In this document: piece after piece, positions 1 to 4,337 of the stretch | Position numbering within the stretch: the first letter of the stretch is position 1 | How the letters are laid out: every line of letters begins with the position of its first letter | Origin: an uncultured Arenimonas sp. | Lineage (GTDB): Bacteria; Pseudomonadota; Gammaproteobacteria; Xanthomonadales; Xanthomonadaceae | Length of the DNA: 5,562 nucleotides | Reading direction: 5' to 3' | NCBI GenBank assembly: GCA_946480565.1 | Contig: CAMLKR010000156.1 | Coordinates: forward strand, 1 to 5,562 | Program-made: the position numbers and the translations under genes | The notes under the pieces: model-generated | Database searches by the model: none | Told to the model about the DNA's origin: nothing | Seen by the model: the letters and a program-made list of their open reading frames with translations, nothing else

Positions 1-75
1 GGCCTGGGCGGCCAGCGCGAGGGTGGTGGCCGCAACGAGACCACGCAGGCGAAGCTTGCGAGTGTTCTTGCTCAC
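1..75 (-). CDS. N-terminal fragment of an exported protein, product unknown
   Basis: Only the first 25 codons lie in the window; the gene continues beyond the left edge. Reading from a GTG at 75-73 gives MSKNTRKLRLRGL followed by VAATTLALAAQA. This is a typical Sec signal peptide: a basic n-region (K4, R6, K7, R9, R11), a short hydrophobic core and an AQA that could be the signal peptidase I site. A GGGGAT stretch about 11 nt upstream (minus strand) may serve as ribosome binding site. The frame stays open upstream, but that stretch has no hydrophobic export signal, so the GTG is the best start. The gene has its own 276-bp upstream control region, so it is probably not just the third gene of the imelysin operon. 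In related loci a second imelysin or a DUF1513 protein can follow at this place, but nothing visible here identifies the product; an outer-membrane or periplasmic protein is the most that can be said. Confidence 0.6.
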   Translation of the reverse strand, partial: MSKNTRKLRLRGLVAATTLALAAQA

Positions 76-223
76 GATGTAGGTATCCCCGAAAAATGAT
101 GGCAACGTGGCCGCGGCGCGGCCGTGTTTGCATCCATGCCCCGGGTCCCCTGGGCGAGCTCTTCCGCGCAGGCCGTCTATGGCCTCTGGTTTTTTTCGCG
201 GAGAGTTTACGACCACCCGGACG

Positions 224-239
224 TGTGACGCAGATCACA
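224..239. promoter_or_regulatory. CRP/Clp-type binding site 1 (perfect TGTGA-N6-TCACA)
   Basis: TGTGACGCAGATCACA matches the CRP core consensus TGTGA-N6-TCACA at all ten defined positions. In Xanthomonadaceae the CRP homologue Clp, which responds to cyclic di-GMP, recognises CRP-like sites; that is family knowledge. The site lies about 150 bp upstream of the GTG at 75. The right half also forms part of a second inverted repeat, GCAGAT-CAC-ATCTGC at 230-244, so two symmetric elements overlap here. Confidence 0.6.
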
Positions 240-258
240 TCTGCATGACACCGGGCCG

Positions 259-287
259 ACGCTAGCGTGACGAAAGTCACAGGTCAA
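259..287 (-). promoter_or_regulatory. possible sigma-70 promoter for the leftward exported-protein gene
   Basis: On the minus strand TTGACC (287-282, 5 of 6 matches to the -35 consensus) is followed after exactly 17 nt by TAGCGT (264-259, 3 of 6 matches to the -10 consensus). CRP-like site 2 fills the spacer, and site 1 would be about 13-28 bp downstream of the start. That arrangement suggests repression. If CRP/Clp instead activates, a weaker promoter nearer the gene must be used; TAAACT (209-204) and CATAGA (181-176) are candidate -10 elements without good -35 elements. A start driven by CATAGA would place site 1 near -62, close to the usual class I position. Confidence 0.3.
266..281. promoter_or_regulatory. 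CRP/Clp-type binding site 2 (one mismatch)
   Basis: CGTGACGAAAGTCACA fits TGTGA-N6-TCACA with one mismatch at the first base and contains the exact inverted repeat GTGAC-GAAA-GTCAC (267-280). Its centre is 42 bp from that of site 1, four turns of B-DNA, so both would face the same side of the helix. On the minus strand it fills the spacer of a possible promoter (259-287), a position where binding would be expected to block that promoter. A regulator other than Clp is possible. Confidence 0.45.
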
Positions 288-311
288 GCCGCGTTGCGGC
301 AGTTTTGTGAC

Positions 312-325
312 TGTCACCGGTGACA
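312..325. repeat. perfect 14-bp palindrome, possible operator
   Basis: TGTCACCGGTGACA is its own reverse complement. It overlaps a second near-palindrome, GTGACTGTCAC (307-317). It lies 27 bp beyond the stop of the di-haem oxidoreductase gene. With no loop and no following T-run on the minus strand it does not look like a terminator. It uses the same GTGAC/GTCAC words as the two CRP-like sites but with different spacing, so it may be an operator for another dimeric regulator or a degenerate copy. Confidence 0.35.
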
Positions 326-351
326 AGTGGTTCAGCTTGGTTAGCGCTGGG

Positions 352-1719
352 CTACAGGCTTTGCAGGAAGGTCAGGACGGCTTGCCGATCCTCGCGCGAC
401 AGGGCGCGGAATTCCCGCTGCGATCGTTGCGCCTCGCCGCCGTGCCACAGGATCGCTTCCTCCAGCGAGCGCGCACGCCCGTCGTGCAGGTAGAAACTGT
501 GGCCGTTGGTTACGGGCACCAGGCCCAGCCCCCAGAGCGGCGCGGTGCGCCACTCGCGGCCGCCGGCGAGGAAATCCCCGCGGCCGTCGGCCAGGCCCGG
601 CCCCATGTCGTGCAGCAGCAGGTCGGTGTAGGGCATGAACACCTGCCCCGCGAGCTGCGACGGTTTCGCGTCGGCCGCGGTGCGCTGCACGGGGGTGTGG
701 CAGGCGGCGCAGCCGATCTTGGTGAACAGCATCTCGCCACGCTGCCCGGCCGCCGCATCGGTCGAACGACGATCGGGCACCGCCAGCACCTGCAGGTAGA
801 ACACCAGTTTGTCCAGGTGGGCATCGCGCAGGTCGGTGGCGTCGCCGCGCACGGCTTGCGCGCAGGCGCGCTGCGGGCTCGCGCAGTTCTCGCCGGGGAA
901 GACGCGGTTGCTCAGCCCCATGTCGCCGTGCGCGGCGCCCGCCGACTGCGCCAGCACGGTGGCGGCGTTGGCCTTCCAGCCGAAGCGGCCGAGTTCGACG
1001 CGGCCGGTGTCCGGGTTCCAGACCCGGTTGGCGCGGCCGGAAATTCCGTCGCCATCGCGGTCGTCCGGATCGGCCAGCGCCAGCAGGTCGGGTTCGGGAA
1101 TCGCCTCCAGCAGGCCCATGCCCGGCATCGCCGGCGCCACCCGCGGCGAGGTCCTGGTGCGCCGTCCGAGCGGGCCGAAAGCGAGGTCCTCGAACACCAG
1201 GCGCGGCGCGCGCAACGAATAGGCTTCGCCGTCGGGATAGCGACCCGGGCGTTCGCGCCATTCGATCCTGGCCCGGCCTTCGGCCGGCACGCCGGGGATG
1301 CCTCGGTCGTTGAGCTGGTCGCCGTAGGCGGGGTGCGGTTTCGGACCCCCGTGCGCGTCAGTGCCGGGCACGCTCAGCCGCACCAGCATGGACAGCATCT
1401 CGTCCTCGCCCTCCACCGGCGGGCGACCGCGCCCGTCGCGCAGGTGGCAACCGGAGCAGGACACGCGGTTGAAGACCGGCCCCAGTCCATCGAAAGCGTC
1501 CACCGAGGCCGGGGCCACCGCCCAGTTGGTGTTGAACACGCGGTTGCCGAAGTTGAAATCGCGCAGCTCGCGCGGCGTCAGCCCCGGCGCGGGCCGGGTG
1601 AAGGCGTCGCGGTTGTCGAGCACGCGCGTGAGCGTGCCGCCGGGCTTCGCGCCGGTGGACGCCGCCATCAGGGTGCCGGCGAGCAGCGCCCCGAGCACCA
1701 GGACCGCCGCGTGCCTCAT
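352..1719 (-). CDS. di-haem oxidoreductase (DUF1111, 'thiol oxidoreductase' family)
   Basis: This encodes a 455-residue periplasmic c-type cytochrome. After an N-terminal signal peptide (residues 1 to about 20, core AAVLVLGALLAGTLMAA) come two CXXCH haem-attachment motifs, CSGCH at 88-92 and CAACH at 337-341. This is the di-haem pattern of the DUF1111 family, which is distantly related to MauG and cytochrome c peroxidases. Other recognisable stretches are FNFGNRVFNTNW (about 55-66), FGWKANAATV in the middle and APLWGLGLVP followed by YLHDGRARSLEEAILWHGGEA near the C terminus. Length is normal for the family. The start is the ATG at 1719-1717, which overlaps the imelysin stop as ATGA; the frame stays open to 2211, but that extension is arginine/proline-rich shadow sequence and would remove the signal peptide. 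The enzyme's natural substrate is not firmly known. Pairing with imelysin is a known arrangement and suggests a shared role in iron or haem handling in the periplasm. Translation is probably coupled to that of imelysin. Confidence 0.92.
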   Translation of the reverse strand: MRHAAVLVLGALLAGTLMAASTGAKPGGTLTRVLDNRDAFTRPAPGLTPRELRDFNFGNRVFNTNWAVAPASVDAFDGLGPVFNRVSCSGCHLRDGRGRPPVEGEDEMLSMLVRLSVPGTDAHGGPKPHPAYGDQLNDRGIPGVPAEGRARIEWRERPGRYPDGEAYSLRAPRLVFEDLAFGPLGRRTRTSPRVAPAMPGMGLLEAIPEPDLLALADPDDRDGDGISGRANRVWNPDTGRVELGRFGWKANAATVLAQSAGAAHGDMGLSNRVFPGENCASPQRACAQAVRGDATDLRDAHLDKLVFYLQVLAVPDRRSTDAAAGQRGEMLFTKIGCAACHTPVQRTAADAKPSQLAGQVFMPYTDLLLHDMGPGLADGRGDFLAGGREWRTAPLWGLGLVPVTNGHSFYLHDGRARSLEEAILWHGGEAQRSQREFRALSREDRQAVLTFLQSL

Positions 1720-2972
1720 ACGCCGGAAACGATGACCAGCACGCCCAGCGCGGTGCCGGCATCGCGCAGGCCGGCGCCGAGTTCCTGCAGCGCGGTGACC
1801 GCCGCTTCGCCAGCCTGGCGTTCGGGGCTGTCCGGCGCGGCGACCAGCATGCGGTCGAAGGGCTGCGGCAACGCGGCCACCGCCGCCTCGGCGCGGGCGA
1901 AGCGGGCGTCGAGTTCGGCGGCCAGGGCCGGGCGCAGCGGCTTGAGCACGCTGGCCAGGCCGCGGCCGCCGCGGCCGTACCAGGCCTGGCGCACGCCTTC
2001 GAGCGCATGCACGAAATCCTGGCGCGTGCTGTCGCTGAAGCAGCTCTGCTCGTCCTCCTGCGCGCCCGAATCCAGGGCCACCGCCAGCCGTTCCGAGGCC
2101 AGCTCGTGGCCGGCGAGATTGGCGGCGCCGGTCAGCACGCGGCCGATCGCCTCGTGCTGTTCCAGGGCCAGGAAGAAGTGCACATAAGCGTCGGGCTGCG
2201 CCGGGTTCCACTGCCCTTCCAGCCAGCGCAGGTCGTCGACCAGCTGGTCGACCAGCAGGGCCAGGTAGGCGCGCCGGCGGTCGCGCGCGGGCTCGCCGGG
2301 CAGGTAGTCGGACGCCGGGCGCGCACCCGGGCCGTCGGCCGAACGGTCCTGGCCCCAGAGCAGGAATTCGATCGCGTGCCAGCCGGTGGTCACGTCCGCT
2401 TCGTCGCTGACCTGGTCGCGGGCGAGCACGGTCTCGCGCGTTACCGGCGTGGCGAACTCGTGCACCAGGCCGGCGTCGGGGTCGCCTTCGACATAGTCGA
2501 TCACCGCTTCGTTGAGCGGCCAGGCGTTGAGGCGGCCTTCCGGCCCGGCCGCGCGGGCCGCGGACGCGGGGCCGTCGATCGGGCCGTCGTAGTAACGCAT
2601 CGCCTCCGTCCGCAGGTAGGGCTGGCGCGCCTGCAGCCAGGCCGCGCGGGCGAGCTCCAGACTGGCCGGAGTCGGATCGTCCAGCAGGGCGCGGACCGCG
2701 CTGCGCAGGCCCTCGGCGGCGACCGCGGAATCGCGGTAGGCGGCATGGGCCGCTTCGGCATAGTCGCGCAGGCTGTCCTGCGCGGAATAGCGCGGGTCCG
2801 AGGCCGCATCCAGCAGCAGGCGGTACTGCGAAGGCGCCGAACCGCCTTCCCCACCTTCGCCGCCTTCCCCTCCCTCGCCGCCGTCGCCTGCCGGCAGGGC
2901 CACCGCCGCGGCGGGCAGGCCGGCCATCAGGCAGGTTCCGAGGCGGGTCCAGAGCTTGAGTCGGGGCGTCAT
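1716..2972 (-). CDS. imelysin family protein (peptidase M75-like, IrpA/IcmP relative)
   Basis: This 418-residue exported protein belongs to the imelysin family, named for Pseudomonas insulin-cleaving protease and including cyanobacterial IrpA and EfeO-like iron proteins. The signal peptide is basic (R4, K6, R10) with a core ending near AAAVA at 21-25. Residues 29-44 are an unusual acidic glycine tract of repeated GGE. The family motif GxHxxE is GWHAIE at 197-202, followed by FLLWGQD. Other family signatures are YLRTEAMRYYDGPID (119-133), RLNAWPLNEAVIDYVEG (147-163) and the second-half motif SCFSDSTRQDF near 315. The fold is a pair of four-helix bundles; GxHxxE is thought to bind metal, and peptidase activity is doubtful for most members. 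It is the first gene of an operon with the di-haem oxidoreductase, overlapping it by 4 bp. The ATG at 2972-2970 has only a weak GGA 5 nt upstream. A candidate Fur box and promoter lie just upstream. Confidence 0.93.
   Translation of the reverse strand: MTPRLKLWTRLGTCLMAGLPAAAVALPAGDGGEGGEGGEGGEGGSAPSQYRLLLDAASDPRYSAQDSLRDYAEAAHAAYRDSAVAAEGLRSAVRALLDDPTPASLELARAAWLQARQPYLRTEAMRYYDGPIDGPASAARAAGPEGRLNAWPLNEAVIDYVEGDPDAGLVHEFATPVTRETVLARDQVSDEADVTTGWHAIEFLLWGQDRSADGPGARPASDYLPGEPARDRRRAYLALLVDQLVDDLRWLEGQWNPAQPDAYVHFFLALEQHEAIGRVLTGAANLAGHELASERLAVALDSGAQEDEQSCFSDSTRQDFVHALEGVRQAWYGRGGRGLASVLKPLRPALAAELDARFARAEAAVAALPQPFDRMLVAAPDSPERQAGEAAVTALQELGAGLRDAGTALGVLVIVSGV
2841..2888 (-). repeat. GGE-repeat tract inside the imelysin gene
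   Basis: A degenerate 9-nt repeat (GGNGARGGN on the minus strand) codes for residues 29-44 of the imelysin protein, GDGG followed by four EGG units. It sits right after the predicted signal-peptide cleavage point, so the mature protein would begin with a flexible, acidic, glycine-rich tail. The third bases vary between copies, so the sequence is probably kept for its protein composition and is not a freshly expanded repeat. Confidence 0.8.
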
Positions 2973-3000
2973 GGCGGTCCAGGCGGGTAGGAATGCGGGG

Positions 3001-3006
3001 TATTAT
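3001..3006 (+). promoter_or_regulatory. candidate -10 element for the PKHD hydroxylase gene
   Basis: TATTAT matches the -10 consensus at 5 of 6 positions and would start transcription near 3013, about 30 nt before the GTG at 3043. The -35 position (about 2978-2983) is poor. The hexamer shares five base pairs with the opposite-strand GATAAT, so one AT island could serve both genes. The candidate Fur box would lie downstream of the start, between about +13 and +27. Confidence 0.35.
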
Positions 3007-3029
3007 CCGGCCCGACGCCCCAAATGCAA
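3002..3029 (-). promoter_or_regulatory. probable promoter of the imelysin operon
   Basis: On the minus strand GATAAT (3007-3002, 5 of 6 matches to the -10 consensus) is preceded after 16 nt by TTGCAT (3029-3024, 3 of 6 matches to the -35 consensus). The predicted transcription start near 2995 leaves a short leader of about 23 nt before the imelysin ATG at 2972. The -35 hexamer is covered by the candidate Fur box at 3025-3039, as expected for an iron-repressed promoter. Confidence 0.5.
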
Positions 3030-3039
3030 ACCATTCTCA
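3025..3039. promoter_or_regulatory. candidate Fur box
   Basis: TGCAAACCATTCTCA compared with the 7-1-7 form TGAGAATNATTCTCA agrees at 11 of 14 defined positions; the right half ATTCTCA is a full match and the left half matches at 4 of 7. Against TGATAATNATTATCA it agrees at 10 of 14. It lies between the divergent imelysin and PKHD hydroxylase genes, over the -35 of the first and 3 bp before the start codon of the second. Both families are commonly iron-regulated, which supports the reading, but the match is by eye and imperfect. Confidence 0.5.
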
Positions 3040-3042
3040 ACT

Positions 3043-3717
3043 GTGACCACCCTGCTCTGTCTTGCCGACGTCCTCGAGCCCGCAGCCTGCGGCGCCATCC
3101 GCGACGCATTCGCCACGCTGCCGGTGCAGGACGGGCGCGCCACCGCCGGCTGGGCCGCCCGCGGTGCCAAGCGCAACCGCCAGCTCGATCCGGCCGACCC
3201 CGGCGTGGCCGCCCTTCGCGCCAGGGTGCTGGCCGCGGTGGCTTCGCATCCGATGCTGCAGCGCTATGCCCGGCCGGCGCGGCTGGGCGAACCCCTGCTC
3301 AGCCTCTACGGCGTGGGCGACGGTTACGGCCCGCACGTGGACGACGCCCTGATGGGCGACCCGCCGCTGCGCACCGACCTGGCCTGGACCCTGTTCCTGT
3401 CCGAACCCGGCAGCTACGACGGCGGCGAACTGGTGATCGAGTCGCCGCAGGGCGAAACGCCGGTGAAACTTCCGGCCGGCAGCCTGGTGGTCTACGACTG
3501 CGGCGCCCTGCACCGGGTGACGCCCGTGACCCTGGGCGAGCGCCTGGCCTGCGTGGGTTGGATCCAGAGCCGGGTGCGCGACGGCCGCCAGCGCGAACTG
3601 CTGTTCACGCTCGACCAGGCGCGGCGCGCGCTGCACGCCCGTGAGGGCGATTCGGCGGAGTTCCTGCAGCTGAGCCAGGTGCATTCGCAGCTGCTGCGGA
3701 TGTGGGCGGACGCCTAG
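3043..3717 (+). CDS. PKHD-type Fe(II)/2-oxoglutarate hydroxylase (PiuC/YbiX family)
   Basis: This is a 224-residue cytosolic dioxygenase of the prolyl-4-hydroxylase-like superfamily, which binds Fe(II) and 2-oxoglutarate. The start is set at the GTG at 3043 because family members begin with a short LLCL.DVL-type strand, here TTLLCLADVLEPAAC. The product is then close to the usual length of about 226. Upstream ATGs at 2956 and 2971 in this frame would add 29 or 24 residues of non-homologous sequence overlapping the opposite imelysin start. No clear Shine-Dalgarno sequence is seen. The iron ligands are H98 and D100 in GPHVDD and H157 in LHRVTPV; R167 in ERLACVGWIQS is the likely 2-oxoglutarate carboxylate partner. 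LFLSEPGSYDGGELVIE (118-133) is also characteristic, and the C-terminal QRELLFTLDQA segment is typical. The substrate is not established; members often accompany siderophore receptors (piuA-piuC). It is divergent from imelysin and convergent with sufT. Confidence 0.92.
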   Translation: MTTLLCLADVLEPAACGAIRDAFATLPVQDGRATAGWAARGAKRNRQLDPADPGVAALRARVLAAVASHPMLQRYARPARLGEPLLSLYGVGDGYGPHVDDALMGDPPLRTDLAWTLFLSEPGSYDGGELVIESPQGETPVKLPAGSLVVYDCGALHRVTPVTLGERLACVGWIQSRVRDGRQRELLFTLDQARRALHAREGDSAEFLQLSQVHSQLLRMWADA

Positions 3718-3722
3718 GCGTC
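3709..3722. repeat. 14-bp palindrome spanning two convergent stop codons
   Basis: GACGCCTAGGCGTC is a perfect palindrome that covers the TAG of the hydroxylase gene (3715-3717) and the first bases of the sufT stop (3721-3723, TGA on the minus strand). The two genes are separated by only 3 bp. There is no T-run on either side, so it is not a standard terminator; on RNA it could form only a short stem. Part of the symmetry may be chance from coding sequence. Confidence 0.4.
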
Positions 3723-4275
3723 AGAACATTCCGGTTTCCAGCCGCGCCGCATCCGACATCATCGACTGGTTCCAGGGCGGGTCGAACACCAGCTCGACAT
3801 CGGCTTCGACGATGGTGGGCACGCGCTCGACCTTGTCGCGCACGTCCTGCACCAGGATGTCGCCCATGCCGCAGCCGGGGGCGGTCAGGGTCATGCGGAT
3901 GGCGACCGTGCGCTCGCCCTCGGCGTTGCGGCCCAGGTCGCAGTCGTAGACCAGGCCCAGTTCGACGATGTTGACCGGGATCTCCGGGTCGAAACAGGTG
4001 CGCAGCTGGTCCCAGACCAGCTTCTCGACCTCGGCGTCGCCGGCGCCCTCCGGCAGCTCCAGCGGCGCGGGCGGCGCCTTGCCGATCGCATCGGCGTCGT
4101 TGCCGGCGATCCGGAACAGGTTGCCGTCCACGAACACCGTGAAGGACCCGCCCAGGGCCTGGGTGATGTAGCCGCTGCTGCCGGCCGGCAGCGTGACGAC
4201 TTCGCCCTGCGGCACCATCACCGCGGCGCAGTCGCGCTCGAATTTCACCGGTTCGCTGGTTCGGGAATAACTCAC
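3721..4275 (-). CDS. sufT: Fe-S cluster assembly protein SufT (long form, DUF59/MIP18 family)
   Basis: This 184-residue cytosolic protein has two parts. Residues 1 to about 75 are the N-terminal extension seen in the long SufT form (VMVPQGEVVTLPAGSSGYITQALGG-type sequence, VDGNLFRI). Residues about 80-180 are the MIP18/DUF59 domain. The domain signatures are DPEIPVNIVELGLVY (96-110) and TAPGCGMGDIL (131-141), with the conserved reactive cysteine at C135; the end has FDPPWNQSMMSDAAR. SufT-type proteins act in maturation or transfer of Fe-S clusters. The start is a GTG at 4275-4273, with AGGCGA 8 nt upstream as weak ribosome binding site; the nearby ATG at 4297 is in another frame. In many relatives sufT ends the suf operon, but here no other suf gene is in view and the gene stands alone, with its own possible promoter. 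Length and key residues look intact. Confidence 0.93.
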   Translation of the reverse strand: MSYSRTSEPVKFERDCAAVMVPQGEVVTLPAGSSGYITQALGGSFTVFVDGNLFRIAGNDADAIGKAPPAPLELPEGAGDAEVEKLVWDQLRTCFDPEIPVNIVELGLVYDCDLGRNAEGERTVAIRMTLTAPGCGMGDILVQDVRDKVERVPTIVEADVELVFDPPWNQSMMSDAARLETGMF

Positions 4276-4305
4276 GGCAGGTGTCGCCTGGCATCAAAGG
4301 CGGCT

Positions 4306-4311
4306 ATTTTA
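4306..4311 (-). promoter_or_regulatory. candidate -10 element for sufT
   Basis: On the minus strand TAAAAT (5 of 6 matches to the -10 consensus) lies in the only AT-rich patch of the 62-bp gap between sufT and the small membrane-protein gene. It predicts a start near 4299 and a leader of about 24 nt. No strong -35 is present; TTTCCG (4332-4327) is the best at about the right distance. The patch is nearly symmetric, GGCTA-TTT-TAGCC at 4302-4314, so the plus strand reads TATTTT and could also serve the rightward gene. Confidence 0.4.
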
Positions 4312-4337
4312 GCCCGCCCTCCCCTCCGGAAACCGCC

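Larger units (their letters stand above)
76..351. promoter_or_regulatory. 276-bp intergenic control region rich in palindromes
   Basis: There is no plausible gene between the stop of the di-haem oxidoreductase (352) and the start of the next minus-strand gene (75). The region holds two CRP/Clp-like palindromes (224-239, 266-281), a perfect 14-bp palindrome (312-325), three short GC-rich inverted repeats (109-123, 170-185, 288-300) and a run of seven T (190-196, plus strand). It is less GC-rich than the genes around it. Its most likely job is to control the exported-protein gene that starts at 75. I see no convincing factor-independent terminator for the upstream oxidoreductase gene on the minus strand. 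Confidence 0.6.

Noticed and set aside
109..123. GGCCGCG-G-CGCGGCC inverted repeat as a regulatory element or riboswitch
   Set aside because: It is a very GC-rich 7-bp symmetry with a single-base centre, likely by chance in this composition. No riboswitch core could be recognised.
288..300. GCCGC-GTT-GCGGC hairpin followed by AGTTTT as a terminator
   Set aside because: The T-rich side is on the plus strand, where no gene ends. On the minus strand, which would need it for the oxidoreductase gene, no T-run follows.
307..2187. A 626-codon open frame on the plus strand opposite the di-haem oxidoreductase and imelysin genes
   Set aside because: Its product is arginine/alanine/glycine-rich low-complexity sequence with no domain. 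It is the mirror of two genes with clear haem and imelysin motifs, and long antisense frames are expected at this GC content.
1720..2211. N-terminal extension of the di-haem oxidoreductase frame up to 2211
   Set aside because: The extension overlaps the imelysin coding sequence, is arginine/proline-rich and would bury the signal peptide. The ATG at 1719 forms a normal ATGA overlap.
2007..2990. A 327-codon plus-strand frame opposite imelysin
   Set aside because: It shows no recognisable domain and has shadow-like composition. The minus-strand reading contains all imelysin signature motifs.
2956..3042. Longer hydroxylase protein starting at ATG 2956 or 2971
   Set aside because: The extra 24-29 residues do not resemble the family, overlap the imelysin start and cross the promoter and Fur-box region. 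The family length fits the GTG at 3043.
3037..3684. A 215-codon minus-strand frame opposite the hydroxylase
   Set aside because: It is the mirror of the hydroxylase gene, whose HxD...H and Arg motifs are intact on the plus strand.
3605..4297. A 230-codon minus-strand frame starting at ATG 4297
   Set aside because: It overlaps sufT in a different frame and gives arginine-rich sequence without motifs. SufT in the neighbouring frame has all family signatures.
4281..4337. GTG 4281 as start of the small membrane protein
   Set aside because: It would begin 5 bp from the sufT start and run through the probable promoter island. The TTG at 4338 has a better-placed GGAAA. It cannot be fully excluded.
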